DNA of 64,000 nt from Proteles cristata cristata (Eukaryota > Chordata > Mammalia > Carnivora > Hyaenidae), in contig JAESUZ010005168.1 in the NCBI GenBank assembly GCA_017311185.1, positions 372,001 through 436,000 on the forward strand, written 5' to 3'. A model generated the notes under the pieces. It did not search any database. It had not been told where the DNA came from and saw only the letters and a program-made list of their open reading frames with translations. This document shows, piece by piece, positions 33,608 through 45,805 of this stretch. Within the stretch, counting starts at the first letter, position 1, and every line of letters begins with the position of its first letter. The translations under genes and the position numbers were made by a program.

Positions 33608-34769
33608 TTCTTACTCAGTTAAGAAATATTTATTTATAATGACATTCAAATTAGATACCTGATTCCTTACTTAAATTTATCACTGACCTAAATTTTATTA
33701 CTGATCCAAAAATGTAAGACAGAGGTGTCTTAATCCAATCTGCAGCCACCTTCTCTGACTAGAGCATAGAGCAGGTACTGGGGACATTTTAAGTTACATT
33801 CTAATTACTTTCGCCAACTCTTTCTGAAGTTTGTTTCCATTGAATCTGCCTTCACTCCATTGTTGTAATTTTTCATTTTATGGTAAAACAAGGAAGCAAG
33901 AGGAGTAAGATACTGCAGGAAGGACTCAGCAGGGAGACAATGGAACTCTTGATGGAGAAACGACTGTGGGGATTTGCAAATGATTTCTGGACTTGGGTTG
34001 TTCAGATGAAGTCAGATACACTTCAGAGAAATGACTGCACTTTGGAGCGTGTATCTGAAAGACAGATAATTTTGGCAGCTTGCCCGTCCCTCTGTCTGAT
34101 TTTCTCCCGAGCGAGTAAATAAGAATTATGTTCTGTTGCCATTCCAACCACTCTGTTGCCCTCTGAATGCAACCATGGTGTATATACCATGTGAGGCTAC
34201 GCATGTAAAATTGAACGACAGACATTTGGCTCTTTATGCTTATTTGTTCGCTTGGTTATTGTCCATAACACCCAATCTAGACCCTTCGGCCTCTTCCTTA
34301 GCCCCTCCCTCAATCACCCAACTGATACCCAGTTCCTGTATTCGGTTCTTCCTAGCATCGTCTCACTCAGACACCTTGCTGTTCCCAGGGGTCTGTGTGG
34401 TTGCCGTAACGAACAGTAGTGTTATAACTGCCGGTCTGTAGCTGCGGCATACTGACAATAGTTATTGGTTTTGAGAGGAAGAGTTAGTGATTTTCCTTCT
34501 ATGGCCCCACTAAGGAGGAACAGAGCTGGGCCTTCAACCCAGCTTGGGTTCACAGTTTCTGCCCTAAAACACCCATGGTGGTTGATGCAATGACACACCG
34601 AAATCACACAGGGAGAAGGTGCTCGTTACTATGAGATGGAAGTTCGGAAGGAAACGCTTGGAAATACACAAACTGAAGGCAAGCTTCTTGGTAGGTAAGC
34701 CAACAAAAGAACCTGAGGAGAAACAGGAAGAGATGTGCGATAAAGGTAAAGAGAAAGCAGTGTCATGAA
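33608..34769. other. Unique noncoding sequence
   Basis: Plus-strand frames of 80 (33880-34122) and 101 codons (34136-34441) have no recognisable domains. No confident repeat. Confidence 0.4.
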
Positions 34770-35500
34770 CCCCCAAAAGTGAGTGTCAAAGGTTGCAGAA
34801 AGGTCATGTTAAATAAGGGGGGAAAAAAGTCTACGAGAATGAACAACTGGGTGATTATCAGGAAATTCTGGGAGAGAAGCAGCAGCAGAAGTCAGTGTCT
34901 GTAGACATAAGGAGCATGCCGGGCTGAAGATGTGGAAAAGACTCCTTTTGTTTTGTTTTGTTTTGTTTTAATGTTTTTTATTTATTTATTTATTTCTAGG
35001 AGAGAGAGAGACAGCGCGAGCAGGGGAGGGTCAGAGAGAGAGGGAGTCACAGACTGAAACAGGCTCCAGGCTCTGAGCTGGCAGTCAGCACAGAGCCCGA
35101 CGCGGGGCTCGAACCCACGAACCGCGAGATCATGACCCAAGTGAAAGTCGGACGCTTAACCAGCTAAGCCACCCAGGTGCCCCGAAAAGACTCCTTTTGA
35201 AGGAAGGAAAAGAGAAAGACAGCTGGAAACAACAGGAGCCATGGTCAAGATTTTTATTTCCATTTTTCTGATAGAAAAGAAACTTGAGAACACATACCAA
35301 TTGTTGAGGAGGAGACAGAAGAGAGGAGGTTGAAGATGCAGACAGGACAGTGATGGACAAAAGACTGTAGACATGAAGAGAGAGGAGGAAGATGGATCAA
35401 GGACAGGTGTGGAAGAACAGGACTTCCGTGGGCTTAGGGTCTGATGAGGCATCGCCTCTGAATTCTGGAGACAGACCAGCGAGTGTGTGGCTCTCACCTG
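34770..35500 (+). mobile_element. LINE-2 relic interrupted by a young SINE
   Basis: L2-like phrases in order: GTGTCAAAGGTTGCAGAAAG GTCATGTTAAATAAGG, then past the SINE GAGGTTGAAGATGCAGACAG, GGAGGAAGATGGATCAAGGA and GACTTCCGTGGGCTT. Ancient and frame-broken. Confidence 0.5.
34951..35183 (-). mobile_element. CAN-SINE, young subfamily, inside the L2
   Basis: Young-subfamily copy with a (TTTTG)n tail block at 34951-34968 and (TTTA)n next to it. Flanked by the perfect 16 bp duplication GAAAAGACTCCTTTTG (34935-34950 and 35184-35199). Confidence 0.97.
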
Positions 35501-36904
35501 GCGGTGCCTCTTTTCTCTGACACTGAAACGGAAGTTGTCTATGGAGACTGATGTGGCGTATGAGAATCAGAGGCTGTAGAAGACCAGTGAAAACCCTTCC
35601 AGAAAGATTTATGCTTTTTTATTTCCTAATTGAATGTTTTCTTTCCTTATTCATACATTTTGCTTAGAAGGTAGGAAACCAAAGACGCTTGAACGAAACT
35701 CAGTGAGTCAATTTCATCTACTAAAAGGCCTTACTGATGGTGCACAGTCAGAATGTGCAGTTGACCTTTGAGCAAGGTGGAGACAGGTGCACCAAGCCAT
35801 ACACTGTCCTCCAGAATGTAGCTACTTACAGCCTATTGCTGACTGGAAGTCTTGCCGATCACATAAACAGTTGAGTGACACGTATTCTGTATGTTATATG
35901 TATATATATCTCATACAGTATATAAAAGATACTATTAAGAAGATCATAACGGAGACAAAATAAATTTATAGAACTCTATTGTAACAAAAATCCTGTTCAC
36001 AAGGTTTCTCAAACCTGTGCTGTTCAAGGGCCAACTGTCACTTAGGTGGCCCAGTACATGGCCACTTTCAGGGCTGCAGGTGGGGATCTCAGGACCTCTG
36101 AGACCAGCCGGGGCTGTGACCAGGTCTGAAGCAGTGTTGAAGCAGAGAGTATGTCGCACAGGGAAAACAATGCATTGTGTCTCCTAAAGACGGGCATGAG
36201 TGAAAACTACAGAGACGGATTACACAATTACACTCCCGTAGTGATTAACAAAGCACCAGTGAATCATTACTCTTGCTTATTTAATCTGGATTCAATCCCG
36301 ACATTACGTGGATTATGCAACTCTTCCGTAATTTGCCAGCACCCTCCCCTTGTTTAGAAATAGTTATTTAAAATGATAAAATTGGGTCATAGGCCACATC
36401 TGCACATGGTCACACACTCGGTATTCTAATTACAAACCTGCAAGAATGAGTCGATCTCCTGTTCTTTTCAGAAACAAGGGGATGTGAAAAAGGAAGTTTC
36501 TCTCCATACTTCAATCCAAGCTATCAAGATTACATTGAATTATTTCTATTAAAAACCACCTAACGTCGCCATATTAAATTCAAGACACTCTGTTAAACTT
36601 GAATTTCAGATCAACCAAGTAGAAGAATGGCTCCAATAGTGCATGAGAGATACTTATACTAAAAATATATTTGTTCTTTATCTCAAATTCAAATTAGAGT
36701 GGGCATCCTGGGTCTTTCTTTGTGGAATATTCTTACCCTATAGTCCTCATTGCTCACAGACGGGGTTTCATGATTGTCAAACTGCTGTGGAGGGGGGTCT
36801 GACCGAAGCAATGGTACCAATTCCTAATAGAACATTCTGCTGATAGAAAAGCACAGCACTTTATTTAGCTAAGATGTGAATCCATCATAGTGGTTTTCCT
36901 TCTC
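35501..36904. other. Unique noncoding sequence
   Basis: Short TATA-rich patch at 35895-35930. A balanced stretch with TACACAATTACACTCCCGTA near 36219 has no repeat match. No gene signal. Confidence 0.4.
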
Positions 36905-36915
36905 AAAAGAGTCCA

Positions 36916-37119
36916 TATGACAGGGCGCCTGGGTGGCTCAGTCGGTTAAGCGTCCAACTTTGGCTCAGGTCATGATCTCATAGTTCGTGGTTTGGAGCCC
37001 TGCATCAGGCTCTGCTGACAGCTCAGAGCCTGGAGCTGCTTTGGATTCTGTGTCTCCCGCTCTCTGCCCCTAGCCTGCTCATGCTCACTGTCTCTCTCTC
37101 TCAAAAATAAACATTAAAG
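36916..37119 (+). mobile_element. CAN-SINE, older subfamily
   Basis: Head GGGCGCCTGGGTGGCTCAG at 36923, GGTCATGATCTCATAGTTCG, GACAGCTCAGAGCCTGGAGC, tail AAAAATAAACATTAAAG. Duplication AAAAGAGTCCA at 36905-36915 and 37120-37130. Confidence 0.96.
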
Positions 37120-37130
37120 AAAAGAGTCCA

Positions 37131-38299
37131 CTATAAGTAAAATATCAAACCAGAATATTTTGGATTCCTGTTTTGCTTCTGAGGTTATTACCAGTATTCC
37201 TTTGGACCATCTCTAACCCAAGGTATCTGGGAAAATAGATCAAAGGGAGAATTCACAGCAGCCACAACAAACACAATTATCTATTCTGAATTACATCGTA
37301 TGTTTATTAAGAGGAAGAGTGATCCCTGTGCTCTTTACCTTTCCACTCAGTAACAGGCTCACTTTGAAGCGAGACTGTTCTAGTTCTCTTTCCCCTCCTG
37401 GTCCCAGGCCACCAGCACGCATGCACGGACTCGCACCACCAAGGACCTCATGGGAATTTTGACTTGTTGGAATATATTTTTCTTTTCTTTCTTCTCTTTG
37501 TCTGTCTCTCTCTCTTTTTATCTTTTATTTTTTTATATTTTTGGTTCACAGTCTAGACCTGAAAGGAATATGCCCCCAGGAGGTTACAAATGCAGGGGAT
37601 CCCGTTTACCATAACGGGTCCCCGTGACCAGGCCACGGCACTGTTTGCTGCCTCACGTGGGCATGCAGGGCCCTATGGTTCCTAACTGATGATGTGTATC
37701 CTCTGTTCTCATCATTCCCTTTCTCGTTCCTTCTTCTGGTTTGATGGAGACCGTGTCCCTTCCCTGACACCCACGCTCCCCCAGACTAAAGCTTTCACCT
37801 TCCTCCTCATCCAGCACAACACATGCTCTCAGAAAAGGAGAGCATCATCTTCACCCAAGGCATGAGTACTTAATAAAGCCTCAAAAGGCAATTTATTTTC
37901 ATACTTTCCCATAACAGGCAGAAGAAGAGAAAGGGACTTGAATTCTGAAGAAGGCCTCAGTTAGAGGTGGAGGGGAAAAAGGAAAGGTAACATCTTTCAG
38001 TGACTCAGTAGGCGCTATTTGGGGGACTCCATAGTCATTCTCCACACGAGGTGGGTTCAAACCAAAGGCATGTGTTGGTGAAGAGTTTGGTTCAGATGCT
38101 TCAATTTCTGGCTTGTTTTACTACTACTTAATTGACCATCTTATGGCTGAGGAATGAAATGCCTGATGATCACATAGATTCTTCTGATATTCAAGCTCTA
38201 CACATAGCTTATGTTATTAACAGAATACACTAGACAGGCTTCTGGAACACCCGGGCATGGCTAGTTAAACTGAGAAGCATGCAGTTACTCTTAGGGTCA
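37131..38299. other. Unique noncoding sequence
   Basis: A TTTCTTTTC/TCTCTCT patch lies at 37479-37520. No recognised repeat or gene. Confidence 0.4.
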
Positions 38300-38440
38300 C
38301 AGAGCTGGAAGACACTTCTCTAATTTACAGAGGAGGAAACCGAGATCCAGAAATGATATGTGACTTGTCTGAAGTCATATAACAATTTAGTGCCAAAAAT
38401 GAAAGTAAAATATACTTCCTGATCTTCATGTTTAGGTCTT
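38300..38440 (-). mobile_element. MIR element
   Basis: Reverse MIR: AATTTACAGAGGAGGAAACC GAGATCCAGA, then TGACTTGTCTGAAGTCATAT AAC, then CTTCCTGATCTTCATG. Confidence 0.8.
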
Positions 38441-38513
38441 AGTTTAAGGACTAACTAACTTCACATACACCTAAAAGCTTATTAAAAGCACAGGCAGATA
38501 AAAAGTGATTTTT
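38441..38513. other. Short unique spacer
   Basis: No recognisable feature before the SINE flank. Confidence 0.4.
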
Positions 38514-38528
38514 AAAATAGTAAGGGTA

Positions 38529-38750
38529 GTGGGGCACCTGGGTAGCTCAGTCAGTTGAGTGTCCGACTTTGGCTCAGGTCACAATCTCATGGTTCACAAG
38601 TTCAAGCCCCACATCGGGTTCTATGCTGACAGCTCAGAGCCTGGAGCTTGTTGTGGATTCTGTGTCTCTCTCTCTGCTCTTCCACAGTTCATACTCTGTC
38701 TCTCTCTCTCTCTCAAAAATAAATGAAACATTTAAAAAATAAAATAAAAT
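38529..38750 (+). mobile_element. CAN-SINE, older subfamily
   Basis: Head GGGGCACCTGGGTAGCTCAG, GTCCGACTTTGGCTCAGGTC, ATGCTGACAGCTCAGAGCC and a tail expanded to (AAAAT)n. Flanks AAAATAGTAAGGGTA (38514-38528) and AAAATAGTTAGGGTA (38751-38765). Confidence 0.96.
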
Positions 38751-38765
38751 AAAATAGTTAGGGTA

Positions 38766-39465
38766 TGTAAAACTAAACTTTTTCAAGGAAATAAAATGAA
38801 ATCCTTTCGAAGAATATTCTAGGTTGGTCGGAAATGCAACTATTTTAACCACTACATTTAATTCCAGATAATTTTACAATTAGAACTTATCTTTGCACCG
38901 AATAAATAACAGCCAAACTTTGCTAATATAGATTAGGGTCCAGGCAATTGGACTTGCATTTAAGGAAATGTCCAGGTTTGTTTTAATTAAGTAGAAATTA
39001 TTACAAACACTTTTTTTCCCTTTAATTTAGTAATGATTAAGAATGGCATGTTTCTCAGAGCTAAGGAAGGAAGAGCAGGTATGCTGTCTTATGATTAGAG
39101 ATATAACTAGGAGCCGGAGCGTATGAGCCTAATTAGAGAATTTTGTAAGGCACTTTGAAGATGAAAAGAAGTATAAAATCCCGAAGAATATTGATATTTC
39201 CAGGCTCATTCCCACTTCTGTTTTCTGTGGTCTTAAGAAAAAAAAAGCAACCACTAATCACTAACTTTGAACATGAGAACACAAGGGTATATTGTGCTTT
39301 AGCCAGCATGTTTGTTTTCTTTAGTTTTTTATTTTCAGTATGAATTTAATAGGCATACCGAAAAGAGACAGAAGAACTTGGGTACCTTAACAAATGTAAT
39401 ATAGTTGATTTTTATTACAGATGCTTTTATCTGGACAATCCCAGCTAAATTTCATTTTGCTGAAA
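38766..39465. other. Unique AT-rich noncoding sequence
   Basis: No recognised repeat or gene. Confidence 0.4.
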
Positions 39466-39602
39466 TATATATCTGATATATATATATACCTGATATACAT
39501 GTTTAATATTTAATATATATTTAATTATATATATATTTACTATAATATATAAATCAATATATATTTAATATCAATATATTCACTATTTAGTATATATTTA
39601 AT
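39466..39602. repeat. AT-rich imperfect TATA/TTAATAT tract
   Basis: About 137 bp of irregular TATA, TTAA and AATATAT units; ATATATTTAATAT-type words recur several times. Low-complexity. Confidence 0.9.
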
Positions 39603-39639
39603 ATTGGCAGTCCTCTCTTTTTGCCATATTTCTTGACCT

Positions 39640-39830
39640 GACTCTTAAAGTTTGGTGTTTCAAAGAATTATATGATTATTTATTAAAAATACAGACTTCT
39701 GAGCTCCTAACTCAAAGGTTCTGATTCAGTGGCTCTGAAAAACCCCAGGAATCTGCTTAAAAAGAAGGATCTTGGGGGGATTCTAATCCAGGTGTTGCAA
39801 ATACCTCAGTCTGAGAAATAACGTGCTAGA
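39640..39830 (-). mobile_element. MER5A/B-like hAT relic
   Basis: TTATTAAAAATACAGACTTC, AGGTTCTGATTCAGTGGCTC TG, CCCCAGGAATCTGCTTAAAA and GGATTCTAATCCAGGTG match the order in nonautonomous hAT MER5 elements. Heavily diverged; orientation tentative. Confidence 0.65.
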
Positions 39831-39989
39831 CACATACGCAAAAGTTAATAAAGCAGCTATGTGGCTTCCAGTGTAACCCAATGTGCTCTGTTGTCTTCAG
39901 CTGGTTTGACGAGGTGTTAAGGTCTTAATGTTTGAAGAAAGACAAGGTGATGGTTACTATTGGTTTTCAGTCAAATGGTGAAAAGTTTT

Positions 39990-40227
39990 CGGTTTTGTTT
40001 TTTTAAATTCAAAGCAGTTTTATTGTTTGTTTTTTAATGTTTATTTATTTGCTTTGAGAGAGAGCACAGCAGAGGAAGGGCCAGAGAGAGGGGGAGAGAC
40101 TGAACCCCGAGAAGGCTCCATGCTGAGTGCAGAGCCCCACTGGAGGCTTCATCCCACAACCTTGAGATCATGACCTGAGCTGAAATCAAGAGTCAAACGC
40201 TCAACCAATTGAACAACTCAGGAATCC
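39990..40227 (-). mobile_element. CAN-SINE, older subfamily
   Basis: Minus-strand SINE with tail side TTTTTTAATGTTTATTTATT, GAAGGCTCCATGCTGAGTGC and an eroded head. Duplicated flanks TGGTGAAAAGTTTT (39976-39989) and TGGTGAAAAGGTTTT (40228-40242) imply a T-rich tail region from 39990. Confidence 0.88.
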
Positions 40228-40318
40228 TGGTGAAAAGGTTTTAAGAAAGGAATTGTTCCAGAAAAAGGCATTTTTTCCCCCTTAAAATTTCCAAGCAATT
40301 AAAAAGCATTTACATTCT

Positions 40319-40515
40319 GGGGGCGCTTGGGTGGCTCAGTCGGTTAACTGTCTAACTCAATTTCGGCTCACATCACGAATTCACAGTTTGCGAGTTCAAG
40401 TCCTGCATCAGTCTCTGTGTTGATGGCATGGAACCTGGTTAGGATTCTCTCTTTCCCTCTCCCTCTCTCTCTGCCCACTCTCTCTCTCACAAAATAAAAA
40501 ACAAAGTTTTTTAAA
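40319..40515 (+). mobile_element. CAN-SINE, older subfamily
   Basis: Head GGGGCGCTTGGGTGGCTCAG TCGG, GTTTGCGAGTTCAAGTCCTG, a CT-rich segment and an A-rich tail. Lies head-to-head with the preceding SINE, 91 bp apart. Confidence 0.92.
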
Positions 40516-41390
40516 AAAGAATTTAAAGAATTCCTTTAAACCTGCATAGACAGACACTTCAACCATGTGAAGACATTTTAATATTATCTTATATTTCTTA
40601 CTCAGACTTGACGTATTTCTGAAGACCTTAAGTTAGCCAATCTGACGTCCATGTATGACAGGAAAAAAACCTCATCTTCAGACTCTACCAACTCTGTCTC
40701 AGAGGACTTCCATTTTTTTCAAAGGAGTGAGCCAGAAATTCGTATGAAGGAAACAATTTAAGTAGATGCATTCTTTTGGAAATAAATGTTTCAGAGATCA
40801 TATCCTGTTGGTAGAGAGTCAATAGCCTTGATAGATAAAGTTTGTAACTCCTCAGTGAGTTGCAGAAGATGTGCAATGTACTAATTCTCCAGGATTGGAA
40901 ACTTGCTTAGATAGTCTAAGTGGAGATTCATTTCAGAGACAAGCATGTCCCTGAGATTACAGCGCACCCAATGCGAGAATTGAGAAGTGTGGCCTTGACA
41001 ACCCACACAAAAAGCAAGTTCGCCTTCCCACCTGGTTTTCTGGTGCACTCTCGCCAGAGAAGCCTGCGCATATGGCATGTGATCTTGCCAAGAGCAGAAG
41101 TGGGTGTCAAAGACTTCTCAGTGAAGCAGGGAATTGTGGCGCTACTTCAAGGGGTGAGGAGAGCAATGAGCTCTGAGGAGCGGAGGGAAGGAACGCCTCG
41201 CCAGGTTAGTGCAGACTGTGCTTATGATGCGGAGGTGACTGAATCCAGAGCATGGGACATGTAGAGATGGGAACGTGCTGGGCTGCAGGAACGGGGAGCT
41301 GGGAGAATTGCTGGGAGAACTGCAGGAGAATTGCTGGGCTGCAATTCTGGTGACAGAAATACAAAAATTTAAAAAGTTTTCTGGTGGGGC
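40516..41390. other. Unique noncoding sequence
   Basis: A 114-codon plus-strand frame (40920-41264) and overlapping minus frames have no recognisable domains. Near 41290-41345 the words GGGAGAATTGCTGGG and GGAGAATTGCTGGGCTGCA repeat, a small imperfect local duplication. Confidence 0.45.
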
Positions 41391-41408
41391 GTGTGTGTGT
41401 GTGTGTGA

Positions 41409-41447
<39 letters not shown>

Positions 41448-41452
41448 AATGC
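41391..41452. repeat. (GT)n microsatellite, interrupted
   Basis: GT units with a GAAT interruption near 41407 and a second near 41446. It gives long poly-His/Thr or poly-Cys/Val frames that are not genes. Confidence 0.95.
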
Positions 41453-41728
41453 GTGTGAACATGCATTTTGCGGGGTGGCAGTGTATGCATGTGAAGCGTG
41501 TGTGTGGGAAAGAGAGAACTGTTCTGGCCACACAGCGCTGTGCTATGGGTGGGTCAGGAAACACTACCCCGTACAGAACTCTGTTCCTGGCTTTCCTTAG
41601 GAGAAAGTGTGAATAGTAGTAGAAGGTTCGGGGACCATGGAGCAATAAAATATATGAGAAAGCAAGCTTGGAAAAATATTGTGTAATAGGAAATACATTC
41701 CCTCATCTGTCAACTCCTTGGGGACAGG

Positions 41729-41787
41729 TCACCACCACCACCACCACAACAACAACGATAACAACGGCAACAACAGCCACAACAAAT
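41729..41787. repeat. (CAC)n/(CAA)n imperfect trinucleotide tract
   Basis: Five to six CAC units pass into CAA-rich trinucleotides with GATAAC, GGCAAC and GCCAC variants. Confidence 0.85.
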
Positions 41788-42912
41788 AGCATCACTCTTC
41801 CCTGAAGAGATGCCAGTTTGATAGAGAGCGTTCTCAAACTCCTAGCAGGGACAGAACCTCTTCAGAAAACAAACTTGACTGCATATAATCAGCTCAAATT
41901 AGCTTCTTCCTTAGTCATGGATTAGAGAAGCGGGCCGAGTAGATGAAAACAACTGCGAGTCACGTGTTCTCTCTCACCGCCTGTGGTTTCTGACCATGAC
42001 AGTATCATCTAGTTCACTGAAGTTGCCTCCTCTTTCCCTATCTTCTGAGGCTTGGCCAGAAGGGGAAGGTAAGTAAGGGGTGAAAGCTGAGAGGCTCTAC
42101 ACTTGTGCCAGAAACGTAGCAGCGGCCAAAGGTTTTTGATCATTTTCTATGTTGGGGCTTCTGTTTCTAGGCTTCGTTGGGACTCCTAGGTAAGGGTATT
42201 CTATGCAGCATGTAATTGACAGCAAGTCACTGTGTGTAGTCATCCCACTAACAGGAAGTGAAAACAAAAATCAATCCAATCTGAAAGGGGAAAAAAAAAA
42301 GAAATATAACCAAAAAGTCACCTTGCATTCTGAATGGTGTATGGGGTTAGTGAGATGTTTTCCTGGCCAAGAGCTGGGTGGCACAGACAGTCATCATAGA
42401 TCATATGACTTTGGGACATCATATGCTGTATTTTGGAAGTCTTAAATTTGGAATTTACGATCACTGGATGTGTAAAAAAGGGGAGCTCTCCCAAGTGCCC
42501 TATTTCGATTTTTTGTTTATTTCAAATTTATGGGAAACTTTTATAGAACCTTTATTGCCAAAGATGAAACTTTCTTCTCTGTCTGCTGGTTGTGTTTTGA
42601 CTTCCAGCAACTGTCATCTGAAGCACCTGTCTTCCCATGGAAGCCACTCGGCCGTCTACCTCAAGTTCATCCTGAGACTGATATTCTGTTTCCTAGGGAG
42701 GGTACTCTGCCCCTCGCTGTGTCTGTTAAGATTAGGTTTGGCTCCACAGTAACAGAGACCCAAGGATAGTGGATTAAAACACATGAAGGTTTATTTCTTA
42801 TGCAAGAGAAGTCCAGAAAAGGTAAGCATATAAGTGCTTGCAAAGAAGTAACTATTGTATAGGTAGAAATTTAAAACTCTTAAAAAAAATAGATGGAAGA
42901 AAAACAGCCATT
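41788..42912. other. Unique noncoding sequence
   Basis: A 124-codon plus-strand frame at 42378-42752 overlaps a 79-codon frame in another phase; neither has recognisable domains. An A-run sits at 42291-42300. Confidence 0.45.
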
Positions 42913-42925
42913 TGAAGGTATTGGA

Positions 42926-43138
42926 GGGGCGCCTGGAGGGCTTAGTCAGTTAAGGGTCAGAGTCTTGGTTTCAACTCAGGTCATGATCTCATTCAATCAA
43001 GCCCCATGTTGGGCTCCGCACTGACAGACAGCACAGAATCTGCTTGGGATTCTCTCTCTCCCTCTCTCTGCCCCTCCCCTGCTCATGCTCTCTCTCTCTC
43101 TCCAAAGGAATTAAATAAACTAAAAAAAAAAATGGATC
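42926..43138 (+). mobile_element. CAN-SINE, older subfamily
   Basis: Head GGGGCGCCTGGAGGGCTTAG, AGGTCATGATCTCATTCAAT, CACTGACAGACAGCACAG and tail AATTAAATAAACT. Duplication TGAAGGTATTGGA at 42913-42925 and 43139-43151. Confidence 0.95.
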
Positions 43139-43339
43139 TGAAGGTATTGGAAAGAGACTCAAAGCAAGCAGAAGCTTGAGGAGATTCAAATTTTAAAAGC
43201 ATAAAGCTATGAGATAGAACATATGTATAGAGCATTTGTCCTGAAGGCACTCTCTATTCCTTAGGCAGCAGTAACTAGAGCTCAATCAGCAAGTGCAGTC
43301 TTACTGATTTGAGATGTCTAGAGGTTAGAGTTCAAGACT

Positions 43340-44130
43340 TCTATAAATGTGTGAAAATAAAGGGAGGAAATTGTAACTAGAAGAGAAACACAGAGGGCAG
43401 GCCCTCCAAAATTGGCATCCAAATCCTCAGCAAATCTTTGGCTGACACTGTGTGTTCATCAAGAGAAGGCAGGGACATGAATAAACAAAACAGCTGGGAA
43501 GAATGAAAGAGCTGAGCAGAGATCTCAGTTCTTGCCCACCATGGGGGAGACTGAGTTTGGCATCTGAGTCTTAGAATGGCTTAGTAAATACCTCACAAAG
43601 CACTGGAATTCCTAAAGAGCTATGTCTTAAGAATTATGAATATCTTAGGACTAAGAGACTCCTACTGAAAGATGAATAAAACCATACAGAGCCATAAGAA
43701 CAAAGTTAAAACCATTCTTCCATAAGTACATGATGATCAGCCAGAGATCTGATTGCCCACAAGATCAAAAATTAACACTTTTCTGAGGAACTGACCGAAT
43801 CCCTAGAATTCAGAGTTTCTAAAAAGTATCCTGTACAATTTCCAGCATAAAATTAAAATTATTTGACAGGTGGAGAAACAGGAAAACACAATCCATATTC
43901 AAGGGAAAAATCAGTCAAAAGAAATAGACTCAAGAAGATCAAGATGTTAGGTTCAGCCAGTCAGAATTAAAGTAAAAATGATCACAATGAATGAACAGAT
44001 GATGGCTCTCATAGAAACAGTAAAAAACAACTATAAAAAATGAAATAAAAATTCTAAAAGTGAAAAGTAAAATACTTAGAAATACAGATTCATTGGCTGG
44101 GTTTAACAGCCCTGGGAAATTCATCTGAAC
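43340..44130 (+). mobile_element. Ancient L1M fragment (5' region)
   Basis: Recognisable old-L1 5' phrases in order: GACTAAGAGACTCCTACTGA, CATACAGAGCCATAAGAACA, CTAGAATTCAGAGTTTCTAA, AAGTGAAAAGTAAAATACTT and GATTCATTGGCTGGGTTTAA CAGC. No open frame remains. Confidence 0.65.
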
Positions 44131-45079
44131 AATTGCTTCCAGGGTTGAGATTCAAGGACCAAATAATGCTCTTTGCCTTTAGTTTTTTTTTAATGCTAGT
44201 TATCCTGACTTTTTATTTGTTGAGTCTCAATTGTTTTACTCAAGTTTCCTTACTAGGCATATTTCTGAATAACTGCACATATATAAAATCATATGTTAAA
44301 TTATACATTAACTTATATTAAAGACACCTTTATGGACTTTCCATAATGTTTAAGAAATGAAGTTGGGTAGAAGAAAACTTAACATATAACAGCTGTGGTT
44401 ATAAGAAAGTGACTACTGTCATTGTCAGTGTACATTTACATTTTGCTAATTTTTCTAATCATTATTCACAAGGAAATTTAATATTTTGTAGTTCACTGTG
44501 TGCAAAAACAGAGTGTAAAGTCAGTCAATATAGTATTATGTTCTGATAAGGTAATCACAACTGTAGCACTAGCTGAATCTAAGAATATAGAAACCGGCTC
44601 ATTTGAGACAAAGATTTAAGATCAGGCAGTATAGACATGGTAGGAAAACACTTTACAAGCATTTTTATGTGAATATAAAGAAAATTTCTGGATGTGTTGT
44701 ATTTCATGTTTGTAAGCAGAAATAGCACCACCTTACTTCTTTTCTCAAGGATGTGCAGACTGCAACCTGATCCTTTAGCAGCAGAGGACTCTTCAGGTCT
44801 GAGATATCTTATAAATGTGACTCTTTGTTTGTAGATATTGGCATTAGAGAAGCAAAAGAAATGAAAGAAAAGTCTGAGCTCCTAATCATAACACTGATGT
44901 CAACTGGGTACTAGAATTAATAAACAGGACAATCATTTCCGCATTTTAAGGAGAAAAGACACAAAGCATTCCAAAGACTGACTGAAGAGGATGTCAAATC
45001 ACATGATTTAATACTACCTCTAAAAACAAAAGCATTAGTAATAAGTGGCCAGATAGTCAACAATTTGAACTTTAATTTC
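44131..45079. other. Unique AT-rich noncoding sequence
   Basis: No recognised repeat or gene. Confidence 0.4.
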
Positions 45080-45220
45080 AGTACTGTTAATAACTAACTG
45101 CACGACGTGGGGCAACAACTTTAACCTTTTTGCCCTTCTGTCTTCCCATCTATAAAATAATGCAGGTAGGTTTTTTAGATCACTTCCAAGTCCTTCCAAT
45201 GTTCTTTGATTCCGGGAATT
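45080..45220 (+). mobile_element. MIR element
   Basis: TAACTAACTGCACGACGTGG GGC, CCTTCTGTCTTCCCATCTAT AAAATAATG, then GATCACTTCCAAGTCCTTCC, TGATTCC. Confidence 0.85.
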
Positions 45221-45664
45221 TTCAGGAAAGTGGTAATTTTCCAAGCATGGTTTCTGGATAAGAGTTAGTGCTCTCTTTCTGTTTGATTCATGTAAAAATT
45301 ACTTCAGGAAGTTTTCAGTCAACATCCTAAGCAATGAAGGTAGACTGAATCCATTCTCTAGTCACGCTGCTGGCTAGCTATAAATTCAACAAGCCTGTAG
45401 TGGGTTGTTTCAGCAAAAATGTAGAGTAGATAATTAAGATGAATGCTTAAAGTTCTCAGGCTGCACAGAATTCAAGTTCGGCTTAATGCAAAAAGCTTTG
45501 ATATTCATGCCTCACCTTTAGGCTGATATTCTCTCTGTATCTCTGTGGAAACACCTTAATGCATAAGCACAGGTGAAACTGACAGTAGGTTAGTATGATG
45601 TGATTTTGAATAGGGGATGACATAATGTGGTTTACAGAGAACAAAAAAAACAAACCAAACCAAA
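45221..45664. other. Unique noncoding sequence
   Basis: No recognised repeat or gene. A short A-rich patch (AAAAAAAACAAACC) lies near 45644. Confidence 0.4.
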
Positions 45665-45805
45665 ACAGAAAACATCTTAGGTTCTAATTCCAGCCCTTAT
45701 TAACTTTGCAACCTTGGATTTTTATTTACTTCTCTGTAAAATGAGGGACCTGAATCCACTCACTTTAGTCTCTTCAGTTCTAATATTATGTCCCATTTCA
45801 ATTTA
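45665..45805 (+). mobile_element. MIR element
   Basis: GGTTCTAATTCCAGCCCTTA, TTTGCAACCTTGGATTTTTA, TACTTCTCTGTAAAATGAGG and TCTCTTCAGTTCTAATATTA TG. Confidence 0.8.

Noticed and set aside
41142..41645. 167-codon minus-strand frame with a His-Thr run
   Set aside because: The run is the translated (GT)n microsatellite; the rest has no domain and overlaps other frames.
42378..42752. 124-codon plus-strand frame with hydrophobic stretches
   Set aside because: No domain, no splice or promoter context, and overlapped by another frame.
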